This document shows, one piece after another, positions 11,780 through 22,856 of a DNA stretch of 64,000 nt. The notes under the pieces were generated by a model. The model was not told the origin of the DNA and made no database searches. It saw nothing but the letters and a program-made list of their open reading frames with translations. The translations under genes and the position numbers were made by a program. The stretch is from Blasia pusilla (lineage: Eukaryota > Marchantiophyta > Marchantiopsida > Blasiales): contig CM114273.1 of NCBI GenBank assembly GCA_050084515.1, positions 29,450,001 to 29,514,000 on the forward strand. The letters run 5' to 3'. Position 1 is the first letter of the stretch. Every line of letters starts with the position of its first letter.

Positions 11780-12970
11780 AGACAAGGTTGCATGGAAACA
11801 GGCTTTTTTGTCAATAGGATGGACATTTGTATGGATATGCCAAATGTGTCCCTACCCAGGTTTTTTTATATCTCGATCACCCACGCGGGCTTGGGAGTCC
11901 AAAACGGGTGCAGGTAGAGATCAAACGGATGTGCGGGCTAGCAAGCTTTTGCGTGGCCCGCACAGGTCTGTGGTAGTCTTGCGCAAGGTTGCAGCTGGCC
12001 CACAGGGTTTACCCTCAAAGGGCCAATGCACACCTTGAGTTGGCCTACCGCAGGCCAAACATGCTAAATGTTTGCCTATGCGGGCTCGATGCAAGCTACA
12101 AAACGGGTGATGAGTCCATAGACAAGGTGCGGGCTTGCCATGCCAAGACCAAGTCTACATTGTGTTCAAGACAGGCCTGGATGCGGCCCACGAAAATCTA
12201 GGCCCACACAAATATGTCTGTCTAAGGGACGACTATTAGTCCATAGACACGGACTTTGACCATGTGCAACTTGAGATGAGTAAGAATGTAAGATGTGAAG
12301 TTATAGGGAAATTAGTATAAAATATTAAAGGAAGATATGAGGACTTAATATCCCAAATACTAAAGAAATAATGAACTTCTACTATATGTATTCCGACCCT
12401 CCACATTTAATGTTTTTTTCAATTCCATTCACCCATTTCCTTGGGCTTGACATATTATTCTTACTTATGTGTGTCTAGTCAACTATAAACCTTTTGGCCT
12501 TTTCTTCATGAAATTAGTATAGCATGGAAGAAGCATACCTTGATGGAAGTTGTCTTAAGAAATATGAATCAAATGGTCTGAGATATATAGGAGAATGGAG
12601 GGGAGAAGACAAAAAACTATGTATTTTAATAAGATCCTCATCCTATGACAAGATCATCTCTCAATGACTTCTTCAATTCCTTTGTATGTAGGGTTGCACA
12701 CAGGCCTCTTGCAAGCCTTGCATCCGTTGCGGGGCTCGCAGGAGGCATGCCATGAGGCCTACCCCCAGCCAGCCATACGAGAGCTATGGGGCGGGCCTTG
12801 CACGGGGCCTTAATCCCACCATACGGTCTACAAGTGGGCCGTGCACGGGCCTACCACATGCCCCGCAACGGGTGCGGGCTCCGTCAACCTGCGTCTACGC
12901 GGCGGGCTTTGGGTCGGCTCGGGTGCGGGACGGGCATCCAACCTTGTTTCCATGCAATCTTGTTTGTATC
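11780..12970. repeat. Possible non-autonomous DNA elements with GC-rich cores
   Basis: Two islands rich in GCGGGC/GGGCC (11870-12200 and 12690-12950) sit in AT-rich DNA. ACAAGGTTGCATGGAAACA near 11783 and its near-complement near 12940-12968 form a terminal-inverted-repeat-like pair. A TAGGGTTGCACACAGG start at 12690 resembles hAT ends. No transposase is present. The element boundaries are inference. Confidence 0.35.
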
Positions 12971-13195
12971 GAGATCATATTAGAAAAATACTATTGCATC
13001 TTTGCACAATCATAGCATGTCGAAACATTATCCTATGCATGGAAGTCTTGGACTCCTCAAGAAATTTATGGATTAGCTTATTTTGCTTTTATGTTCAAAC
13101 TCAATGTATCTTGGAAAGGCAAAGATATACATGAAAATCTCAATTGTATGACAACATAAGAAAATTTCCATTTTGTCTAGTAATGTCGCAGCCCT

Positions 13196-13580
13196 CATAA
13201 CCAAATGAGCACCAAGCAGAACATCCGAACTCTAGCGAGCTCACGCTAAGATGGTTTGCGCTTTGGAGCTACAGAAACACAAGTGTGAGACGCAAATGCG
13301 ACGAGCGTTTCAATTGTTTCATGCGTTTATGGTCACGACTAAGGAAAACGGAACCAAACGCAGAACCTAGACTTAAGAAAAGCCGAGTCTCGGAAGGAGA
13401 CTTGGCCAAGAGGTGGGAACCGGACTTGAGACGCAGCTAGCGTTTGGAGTTTCCGACTATTCTTTTGACCATAACTTTTAGTCCCAAGATGCGTTTGGGA
13501 CAACTAAGGTAGCGTTGGAAAGATTATGCAGAGCCGGTTTGAATGCACCAAAGATTTTGGAAAAATCTTGAGAAGAAGCC
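13196..13580 (+). repeat. Dispersed repeat, copy 1
   Basis: About 390 bp match 19866-20275 in the same orientation, including the blocks CCCTCA(T/A)AACCAAA, ATCGAACTCT/ATCCGAACTCT, GCATTGGAAAG-like and CAAGATAT(T/G)G. The length and dispersal suggest part of an LTR or an untranslated region of an unidentified retroelement. Confidence 0.6.
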
Positions 13581-14185
13581 AAGATATGGGCCAAAACTGA
13601 ATGTATAGGGAGTCGAGTTGAGGGAAAAAAAGAGGGGCGGTGCTTTTCCCTTAAGGTAGGGGGACCTCAGGAATCCCCATAAGTACTAGTAAAGGGGAAG
13701 GTCTCCAAGGGTGCATGGGACTCGAACCCCACTTTGGGCGCCGCGGGGCAACTCAAGGGCACGGAACGGATTGGGAGTTTTGGCGTTGGGATTCGAAACC
13801 CGAACCAAGTCCAATAGAGTAGATTTCGGAGGTCCCTATTGGATTTCAACTCGCAAATTATATTGTTGAGTCTTGGGGGCTCATGGAGGATACATGGGAA
13901 AATCGGTACCGCTAGGCACGCAAACGCTGTTTTAGGTGCCTGAACTAACCAGAAAGTCTATCCCAATTGTCAGAAGACTTGCCCGTATTGGGAACGTAGG
14001 AATGAGGGAAGTTTGAGCTTGATGAGGTGTCGAGTCGAGGACTTGGTGGGTTGGAAGGCCTCTTGACCCAAGCTAGACTAAAGTAAGTACGTTTGGGTGC
14101 ATGTTGGCGATGAGAGCGTGTCCTATTGAACGTACGCTTCCGCAACACTAATATTGACATTCAAGGGGAGTAGGCGCACGACAAG

Positions 14186-14247
14186 TAATGGGACAAGATT
14201 GGCCTCCTCATAAAATATCATCAAGGAGGCCAATCTCGTCTCATTAC
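14186..14247. repeat. Imperfect 23-bp inverted repeat (hairpin)
   Basis: TAATGGGACAAGATTGGCCT... and its complement ...TCTCGTCTCATTA form a 23-bp stem with two mismatches around a loop of about 15 bases. It may be a small foldback element or the hairpin end of a decayed transposon. Confidence 0.6.
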
Positions 14248-14389
14248 TAGACAAATGAGACAAGATTTATAAGCTTGGGCTCTATTCTAGTATGGGACAT
14301 TTTGTTTTTAATTCCCAAAATCTAAAAAAATATGACGGTTTTTTACGGCCCCTTCAATACTCACTTTCGAGCGAAGAGGATGGAGAACA

Positions 14390-16320
14390 AAAGTTACTCT
14401 ACATAATTCTTGACCCGTGATAAGAATTTTTCAAGGGTCATAATATCACGTCCTTCTCTTGGCTCACTTCTGTCTCTATGTAAGATAGTAGTAATCTCCA
14501 AAGCAATAGGCAATGTGTATCGTTTCGCATCAAGCCCTCGCTTACTATCCCTTAGAACAATATGAAAATTACAATTACATAGATCCATGGCCACATATTG
14601 AAAGATAGCGACATATGGATTATGGACGTGTAGCATGTCTTGTAATCCCCTTCAAATCTTAACCCTCAATCGATCATGATTATCTCGATTCATGATCCTT
14701 CTCCTTTGTTCGATCACATACTCATCATCATGAATATAAATTTGTGTAAATTATGGAGAAATGCGTATTTTTGCATTAAGAGGTCTAATAGGATGATAAA
14801 TACCACCTTGAATCTCAAATTTCTTGCATCACTACCATGCTCTATAATATGTGCTCCAGTGGATGCCAATTGAAGCGTGCTATTATAGACAAGTGTATTA
14901 CCCAAAAAATGCATACTATTTGATGTAACATCCAAATTCAGCTCAAATAGAAAAGTAGGTGAAGCCTTCAAATATGGTAATTGGACCTTACCATGCTCAC
15001 AACACATCCCAAAAGGAGAGTTTGGGGACTTTGACGACTTCACCCTTTCACAATTCCAATGACGTGCTTAGCAAGTTGAACATACATCATCCATACGTCC
15101 AATACTATAACGACCAGTGATACTATCAATACGATCTCCCAATTTAAGAATTTGGATGTGTTTCTCTTCAAATTCACGTATACGCGCAATATTGACTAAC
15201 TTCGTCAAATCTATGTATACACCCCTTCTGCATGTCACGTTTGGAACAGTGGAAAATTTAGGATATGTGTTTACCTGCGTGTGAACCTCAAGATATTCTA
15301 TTCCAAGAGGAATATTATCCTCAGGTATAATATTCCTTATTGGAGAATCACTAACTAGTCCTCCATCATGTGATGCGACCAAATTGGCATGCCTTTGTCT
15401 TTAGTCATTGGCTCGCGCAACTCGAAGGATATCACGTAATCTTGTAGGGTTGGAAGGAACACGAAGACTAAAAAATAAACAAATTTTAAGAGTGGAATTA
15501 GTGTGTGCGATAGTCAAGGTTAATAAATAAGTAATTAGTATAAAATCAATTGGTACATAAGATTAAAAAATCACAAAATTGATTTAATAATGGAAAAATA
15601 AAAGAAAAAGTATACCTTATATTATAATCAACATCAAATTTATCAATCCTAGTAGTAGTTGTAGGAGTGAGTACTTCCTCAATAGGAGCAAGAGACCTTC
15701 CAATGGAATGTCGGTCTTCATAGCCATCCGTAATTATCAAAGAATCGCCAAGAATTGACCCATCAAGTAGATCAAGCGGATCACCACGTGTACGTCTTTG
15801 TCCTTGCGCTCATGCAACTCGCAACATGTTATGTAAGCGTTGAGGGTTAGACAAAACCATAAGTTGAGGGTTAGACAAAAGCAAAAGCATAAACATGAAA
15901 TAATTATATATGATGATAATAGTTAAGAACATTACCATGAAGATAGCATAATAGTTGTCAAATGGGGAGGCATATGAGATGTAATTATCCTAGACCTGGA
16001 AAGTAACAAGATTTTGAATATAGGAAAGTTAAGAAAAGGAGGAAAAAAGCCAAAGTATGAAATAAAAAGAAATATATTTTTTTAATACATGATATTATCT
16101 TCAACATTAAAATCATTAATTCTAGTCATAGTCATAGAAGCCACTACTTCTTTGACGCGTGCAAGAGCCATTCCAACAGAAGGATTTGTTTCACATGTAT
16201 CACTCCTTTTACAAGAATCATGAAGCTAAGCAAAATCATCAAATCTTTTTCCTGAATTTGAGCTCGTGCAACTCAAAGTATGTCATATAATCATTATGGT
16301 TAGCAAGAAGGAGGAGATTC
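14390..16320 (-). repeat. Degenerate tandem repeat with exon-like units
   Basis: GCTC(G/A)(C/T)GCAACTC followed by TAT-TAA(T/G)C and GGTTAG-like sequence recurs near 15412, 15810 and 16262. On the minus strand, 15620-15740 and 16085-16200 encode related peptides: SIGRSLAPIEEVLTP...RIDKFDV and SVGMALARVKEVVAS...RINDFNV. The ORF 15068-15382 (105 aa) lies in the same array. I do not recognise the protein. Stops separate the units. It could be a tandemly duplicated exon of a transposon gene. Minus-strand coding is inferred from conservation between the units. Confidence 0.4.
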
Positions 16321-16339
16321 AAATAAAATAACCTTTTAA

Positions 16340-17190
16340 TAGTAAAATCTCTCGGGAGTGCCTGGCCCTTTGTGAGTCACACCAACTCCTAGAATCTGCA
16401 CTGAAATCGTGTAACTCTATGGTACCCACAACTCTCAAAAAACTTACGGGATTGTCAGTCCTCTATCCTGGTTGTCCATCTCGTATATCCAAATGGTAGA
16501 ACCACTCAACATGTGCGGTGATGCAATAACAAACTCCTCTACACCCTCCCCCTTGTTTGAGGATGACACAAATGAAGGTCAAGGAGGTCCCTCACGTAGA
16601 GACCCTCCAAACCTTGCACCACTCTCTATAAACCTCTAAAGCAACTCTCGAGCATACCACCTCGCCTCTAAAAGTCCCGAAAGGATGCCATGATGACCCT
16701 TGTGCCGTCTTACACTATCACTCCCACTCTTGTGAGAAGGCCCTTAATCACCGAGCTTAAACATGTAGCACTTAAGCTACACTCCCTCCCACTAAGAGAT
16801 ATACTTTGCAAAAACAAATGGCGCGGTGTGTAAAATTGACAACTCTTTTATCATCTTGACATAGCATACCCACAACTCTGGACATCCCATACACGTCTAT
16901 GTCCCCTCACCACATACATGAATGAAGCTCTTAGCATCAGTACAAAACCCAATATCTCAAATGACTACCTAATACCCGAAATTCCCTCAAGTTAAATGGG
17001 TAACCTAAAAATAAGTTGTTGTTGCTCCTCAAAAACTACAAACCTCAACCCCAACTCCTATATTGGCAATACTAACTCTCTTCTCGTGCAACTCGGTGAT
17101 GGAGATGGCGTGGTGTGGCCATGAGTGACACAAATTTCCGCACAACACGGAAAATTGACAACGCGTTGCGGCTATGGGAATCACGACACA
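16340..17190 (-). mobile_element. Third Gypsy copy: degraded leader and gag start
   Basis: This stretch follows the plus-strand order of element B from about 58,370 to 59,390: the gag N-terminal region, then the untranslated leader. Shared blocks include ACAAACTCCTCTACACCCTC, GTCCATCTCGTA and GACATCCCA...GTCC(A/C)TGTCCCCT. It is heavily mutated and not translatable, and represents a diverged member of the same family in minus orientation. Confidence 0.65.
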
Positions 17191-18419
17191 GGAGGACCAA
17201 CAAGAGGAGAGGAAGTGAGGAGAGAGAAAACTAGTATCAACTCAAAGGGATCATTTTTAAGAGAGTTTCATATAGGTTGAAGAAAGTGAGGAAAATTTTT
17301 GGTCATATTTTATATTTATGTTCTCTTTATTAATCACTCCTTCCAAAAAAAATTCCTCTTTCCCAAAGTGGCAACATGTCTACATCCGGCAGGTTGCACC
17401 ACACATGAAACATTCTTGTATCCATCATCACTCAATACATAGTTCTGAAATTGAAAATTCATTGAAACACAAATGTGGAACAATTAACTTTTTTAGATCC
17501 AAGGTCTGAAAAAGAGTGTCAAAAACACATTGAAGAATGTTCAAGTTCATAGTGAATAGTTTGGCATTTCCAAACTTCATTCTCAAACTTGATATTGCAT
17601 CCTCATAGTGGCTTGCTGAGGATACTAGACTTCTTTCAGGGACAAAATTGGTTGGTGGATTCCACTCCTAGTTCTAACTCTCTTAAAACTACGAGCAAAA
17701 CATAGTACATGTACCTTTTCCCACTTGTCTCTCTTTGGAAAAAGTCATCCCATGAACATGTGGGAAAGCAAAAGTTTTGTGCAACATACATCCACAACCA
17801 GTCAAATTCATGATGTTGTTCCTAACCCAACATATTTTTCCTATACCACTAAAACTACACACATCTTTTGTGGAAATAACTTCCATGTTAAGCTAATGCG
17901 ATTTTCTTTGCCCTCGATCTCTACCGATTACATGTTCTGTTCTCTTCACTCCATTTATTGAATTGAACATAAAAAGTAGATTGAGATCATCCACCTTCTC
18001 AAGATACAAGTTGAGATCAATCGTAGGTTGGATACAAGATGTGAATGTTTGTGTAATACGAATGTGTTATGAACTCCCCATCTACCACAGCCTAAACCCT
18101 ACACTTATCAAGTTGTCCACTTTTTCATAAGTGTAATTGGTACATATATCAATTGGAAAAATCATTGGGGTATCAATATTCCCGGAGATCCAATGGAAAT
18201 GATTTTCACGGTTCATTTAATGAAAAGTACTTCAATTGATCTCTTGTCCTTGTAAATCACCAAAGGTTTTCAGACTTGAGAAGCCTGGCACGGGTCGGCT
18301 TGTCCTTGTATAATTCTAATTCAAAGTTACTCATGCTCTCTTTATTCCATCAAATCTAGTTTATTACATGTGGATCCACGTCTGTTGGATCACAAGATAT
18401 TGGGAAGTTCAACGATAAG
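17191..18419. other. No recognisable gene
   Basis: AT-rich DNA between pieces of the third Gypsy copy. The small ORFs (17318-17509 plus, 17689-17886 minus) show no known motif. Confidence 0.45.
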
Positions 18420-18720
18420 TAATACTCTCATTGTAGTTGAGAGAATTTACAAAAGAGAATGAAGATTTTAGAGCTCTAGAATGAGGGAGCTCGCTAAATA
18501 TTTGAGGTTGGAAACCGTATTCCCAACTTCATGGCTCATGGGAGTAAGAGCCATCTGACCTTGTTTTGTTTCTTTGCAACTTTTTTTACAAGAGAGTGGC
18601 GTGTAAGCTCTGCCCATTTTTGGTAGAAATTTAGTATGGGGGCGGATTGCTCCATGTAAGTGCTCTCGAGAGTATGTGACTCTCAGCGTTCAAAAATTTT
18701 GTAGGAGAAGAAAGGAAGGC
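18420..18720 (+). mobile_element. Gypsy leader fragment (diverged)
   Basis: Plus-strand similarity to the leader just downstream of the A repeat of elements A and B: AATGAGGGAGCTCGCT, GGTTGG-AACC-T-TTCCC, GGCTCATGGGAGT, AGAGTGGCG and CTCTGCCCA-TTTT. The orientation is opposite to the neighbouring fragment at 18780-19115, so an inversion or two separate insertions is implied. Confidence 0.55.
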
Positions 18721-18779
18721 ATGACAATCCTCATAAGTTTTAAAGGAAAGGTCGAATAGAGAATAGTTTCCTCTTGCCT

Positions 18780-19115
18780 CTAGCTCTCCTCTATTCTTCT
18801 CCTCTTACCACTCCTTCTTTCCTCTCCCAAGCTCTCTCCATGATAACCTATGCTTGCAAGTCATCTTCTTGGCTTTAGGGGATCAAGGTCCAATTCCCAA
18901 AGTGGAAAGTAAACTCTAATTATAATGGCAACTTACCTAAAATAGTAAATGGTTTTCTATATAGCTCCAAATGAGCCAAATGAAGGAAAAACCTCATCTC
19001 TTTGATTACATGAGGCCTAAATAAATCATCCTTGACCTCTCGAGGTTGTTCTCAAATATCCTTGAAGGCTACCTACTATAAACTCATTGATCCATCCTAA
19101 AAGATGTGACATATG
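18780..19115 (-). mobile_element. Gypsy A-repeat (LTR) fragment, diverged
   Basis: The minus strand matches the A repeat: GGCTCATTTGGAGC, the splice-donor-like TTTTAGGTAAGTT, CACTTTGGGAA and AGCATAGGTTATCATGGAGA. The 5' terminal TGTCACGA is not recognisable. It belongs with the fragments at 16340-17190 and 18420-18720. Confidence 0.6.
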
Positions 19116-19865
19116 TGTAGTGAGTATGGGTAGATTTATCTTGCCCCTCTAAGGTCATGCCCTCCTTTCTTGTTTGAATTGATCACGAGGTGTTGGGCTA
19201 CAAGTACTTACTTCTCCATCATGCTTGAGCAAATAATTTAACATTTCAATTGGCATGAATAGGGGCACTTGTTAGTAGGAAATTGAGGTATTGGCAATTT
19301 TAGAATTCTCATGGTATTTATCACTCCACAAGGCCACTTCATCTCGATAAAAGTGAAGTCGCAAAATTTTCCTTGATCAATTTGTATTCATAATTTTAAG
19401 CATAAGATTGAGAATATAGGAAGCTCATGCCTCTAGACGACTTGAAATTATAAGAAATATAAAGGAAATATTATATGAGTATGATCCATAAGTGCAAAAG
19501 TTTGACAAATTTCAATAGAATTAACATGTCAAAATCTTTGTATAGTCTTGAAAGGTGGGAAAACATGTCGATATATACTCTCCAACTATATCAAAGGTTG
19601 TTGCAATAATATCTAGTGATAGGCCCAACTCTATAGAGAAGAGAAGAAAACATTGCTATACAATTGCATGGAGGACGGAGTGTTTGTCATATGTGACTTA
19701 AATGAGGCATGTATTCCCTTGCATTTTATATTGTTATTCCCATATGAAGAAGGTGGTTAGGATATATTGTGGGATAGAGATTGGAAGATATAAGAGTCAT
19801 ATTTGAGAACTTTTCTTGAGACAAGATCATATGGATTGTGATGGGTTCCAAGAAGTTTTGAGTGA
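19116..19865. other. No recognisable gene
   Basis: AT-rich DNA with short ORFs lacking motifs. Confidence 0.4.
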
Positions 19866-20275
19866 TTTTTGACCCTCAAAACCAAAGTGCACCAAGGGGG
19901 AACATCGAACTCTCGTGGGCTCACACTAGGATGGTTACGCATCGCAGAGGTCTCTTGAAGGCAACACAAAATATGAGACACATGCAAGATTGAGCGTTTC
20001 ACGTGTTATGGTTGCGACTCAAGAAACCTAAACCAAACATGAACCAAGATTTGAGAGGAGTCGAGCCTAGGAAGAGTGGATTGCCAAGGAAGATGAGACC
20101 AGCACTGGAACTTGACTATCGTTTTGGGTTTCACTGTGTTTTGGGTCATAACGGCCACACCAAAGATGCATTTAGGATGAATAAGATGGCATTGGAAAGC
20201 TTATGCAAAACTAGTTTCAACACACAAAAGACCTAGATAAATGCATGAGCAAAGGTCAAGATATTGCCCATAAGT
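19866..20275 (+). repeat. Dispersed repeat, copy 2
   Basis: Imperfect direct copy of 13196-13580, carrying small indels relative to it. A 77-residue plus-strand ORF inside it is not conserved in the first copy, so it is probably not coding. Confidence 0.6.
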
Positions 20276-20449
20276 TTTTGGAAGGAAAATTGGAGCAATT
20301 ATTCAATGAATGTTTCTACATAGGACAAAACATAAATTTGAATATGAATTAACACTTACAAAGATACACTTATGGAATAAAAGAACTAACAAACTTCACT
20401 ATTACATTGGTATCTTATTCAAAGGGGAAAGTTTATTACATTTCATATT

Positions 20450-20767
20450 TCAAAAAGATAATGAATCTATTATCAAGTGAGACTCAGAAATACTTATTTC
20501 ACTTGAGTCATCATAGTTATTAGTTTGACCATTTCTTAGAGCCCAAGATCCAGAACCTAAGGCATCTCGCACAAATGAGTAACGAGAAAATATAGGCTCA
20601 AAGGAAGGAATACAATCATTAGTTGAACCTGTATCTCCTTCTTCATCTTCACCTTGTGATAGCTCAATGTTAGTACATGGATTGATATGTCCTACTAACG
20701 GAGTGGATTCAACTCTAGATACATTCTCATCGAGCTCTTGCCTTATATCCTCGATTGATACTATCAT
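20450..20767 (-). CDS. Hypothetical acidic ORF, 105 aa
   Basis: An open minus-strand frame encodes an acidic, low-complexity protein (GEDEEGDTGS region, Ser-rich tail) that ends just downstream of a stretch of AT-rich DNA. A TAA codon lies directly before its ATG, and element A begins only 12 bp upstream at 20779. The ORF may therefore be the last exon of a gene or transposon ORF, or chance. No domain recognised. The acidic and serine-rich composition would suit a disordered tail. Confidence 0.25.
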   Translation of the reverse strand: MIVSIEDIRQELDENVSRVESTPLVGHINPCTNIELSQGEDEEGDTGSTNDCIPSFEPIFSRYSFVRDALGSGSWALRNGQTNNYDDSSEISISESHLIIDSLSF

Positions 20768-20778
20768 TTAGTGATTGT

Positions 20779-21296
20779 TGTCACGATTGTTAGGATAGAT
20801 TGGTGGGATCTAGCAAAGCGCCCGCACGAGTAGTGGAGGATAGGCCTAGAGGTCGAGGATGACATGTTGAGGCCTCGGGAAACCTGAGAGAGCGGGTTTC
20901 CCCTTCGTTTCGGCTCATTTGGAGCCATATAGAGAAACTTACTATTTCAGGTAAGTTTCCATGTTGGGGATAGTTGAATTTCTACTTTGGGAAGTGGCCC
21001 TTGACCCGCTACAGTAGGTCAAGAGCCAAGGAGGTGACCTGCGAGCATAGGTTACGGTTGTGAGGGCTTTGGAGAGAGAAGGGGGTATACCTCCAAGAGA
21101 GAGAGAGCTTGAGAGCTCATTCTCCCTTTGTTGAACCTCTTGGCATGAGGCGGCGGAGCTATGGTCTTGCTTGCCTTGTATGTGTAACCCAAGCCTCTCA
21201 TTAGGAAAGTGGGTTTGGTTTGACATTGAGAGACACATGTGAGAGTGCACACATGTGAGAACTATAGTATTGTGAGAGAGATTTGATCTTACTTTA
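20779..21296 (+). repeat. A1 repeat (5' LTR-like) of element A
   Basis: Starts TGTCACGATTGTTAGG and ends ...GATCTTACTTTA. It aligns along its whole length with 30465-30965 (A2) and with both A copies of element B. Beyond ...CTTACTTTA the sequence goes to CAAAGAGAGAATGAG, whereas A2 goes into the B repeat, so the repeat boundary is sharp. It contains a strong splice-donor consensus at 20949-20957. Confidence 0.85.
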
Positions 21297-21371
21297 CAAA
21301 GAGAGAATGAGAGAATGAGAGAGTGAGAGAGCTTCGTGGGGGAACTTGCTGGTCACTCACTGTTTTTGCAG
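20951..21371 (+). other. Probable leader intron
   Basis: The donor is CAG|GTAAGTTT at 20950/20951 and the acceptor TGTTTTTGCAG|GTTGGGG at 21371/21372, with a pyrimidine tract. Element B keeps the same donor and acceptor (60657 and 60255), and the donor also survives in the diverged fragment near 18.94 kb. The intron would start inside A1 and end in the leader. Splicing is inferred from the sites only. Confidence 0.5.
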
Positions 21372-22856
21372 GTTGGGGACCGTGTTCCCCGTTCAGCGGC
21401 TCATGGGAGTGCTCACCAGAGCAAGGGATGCTTTGATTGTTCTTTGCATTTTCCAATTTTTCGTGTGAAAGAGTGGCGCGCGGAAGCGCTGCCCAATTTC
21501 TGATAGGGATTGATTATGAGGGCAAGTTGCCTCAAACCGGCGCTGTCGGGAGCACCATGTAGCTTGCTGATTTGTATTTTTATAGGTTTTACATTTTTTT
21601 TGGGAGAAATCAGCTTAGACGCGCTGCCAAATTTTATGTAGGAGAAAGAGACATTGGGCTTTACGACAGTCCACGTCAGTTTTTACTGGAATGTCCAATT
21701 CTAAATATTTTTTGACGTTATTGTAGACCATAAAGCTGTGCACGCTGTGCAATAAATAGTGCATAATTTAGAGTTACAAGCAAAACGTTATATTCAATCT
21801 TGCAAAACTGCCATTGTTAGGCAATTTTTAGGGTTAAATTGTTCAAACCCTAAACCACCCGCCACGCCAGCGACGGCTGTCACCGTCATAGTCACCGTCA
21901 ACGGTCCTCCATTGACGGTCAACCATCACCATCAACGGTCAACCTTCACCGTCAATGGTCAACCGTCACCATCACCGTCAACGGTCCACTGTCCGTTGTC
22001 CACCCTTTGGTTGCCATTGCCGCCATTACGGAGTGGAGGGTCTTCACGACGTTTGTTAATTCTATGACTTGCGTCGCCACCACGTACTTTGTTTTGGCCG
22101 CCACCGTCATCGCAATTTTGTCATCAACCAGTGATGGCAGATGACCTCCGGTTATGGTGTTTGAGTTTTGATTTCATGCTGCTATGTTGTGATTGGTAGC
22201 CGCTCAACGACAATCAAATACCATGCCATGACGCCCGTAGCCGCAATGCCCCGTGGCCGCATCGCAGCGTCTCGATCGGGGAGCCGCTCCTTCACTAAGG
22301 AGTAGAGGGTGTGAATTGCTGATTGAGGAGGGTATGCCGCTGAGTGCCGCACCCCATTCCGGAGTGCCATGCTATTTGTAGCCGTTCCGTGCCGCCAGTG
22401 CCGGACCGCTCGACCTGCACCGCATATCGAGGAGGTTGAGCAGCGTCAGTACGAGAGGAGTACGACTTGCTAATTGGAGGAGTTGTCTTCAAGATCAAGT
22501 TGGGGTTGAGATTTGCAGTTGCTGAGGAGCGACATCGACATGTGTTCAAGCTACCCATTCTGGTCCTTTACCCTGCATGTGTGAGGGATTATGAGATTTG
22601 GGTAGTTTATTTGGGGATATTGGGTTGTGTGGATGATGAGAGGAGCATTCATGTATGTGGTTTAGGGGACAAAGACCTATGTGGGATGTCCGTAGTTGAG
22701 GGTAGGTTGTTGATGAGATGATAGCCGGGTCGATTTTCCGCACCACGCTGCGTGTTGCTGCACGTTACACGTCTTGGGGAGGGAGAGTGTAGATCGAGTG
22801 CCGCATGTTTGGGATGAGTGATTGAGGGATAACTCGTGAGGTTGAGAGTGATGGGG
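21297..22856 (+). other. Long untranslated leader of element A, with GTCAACGG minisatellite
   Basis: About 1.5 kb between A1 and gag without a conserved ORF; element B has the same region. At 21870-22000 short units built from CCGTCAACGGTC and CACCATCA recur, with self-complementary ACCGTCAACGGT-type words. The same minisatellite occurs in B at about 59590-59740 with different unit numbers. Confidence 0.7.

Noticed and set aside
13705-13760. GGTTCGAGTCC-like tRNA B-box on the minus strand
   Set aside because: No matching A-box, D-arm or acceptor stem at the right distance. Probably repeat-derived sequence.
21297-21320. tRNA primer-binding site after A1
   Set aside because: CAAAGAGAGAATGAG does not match the 3' end of initiator Met or other tRNAs I can recall, and nothing like TGGTATCAGAGC is nearby.
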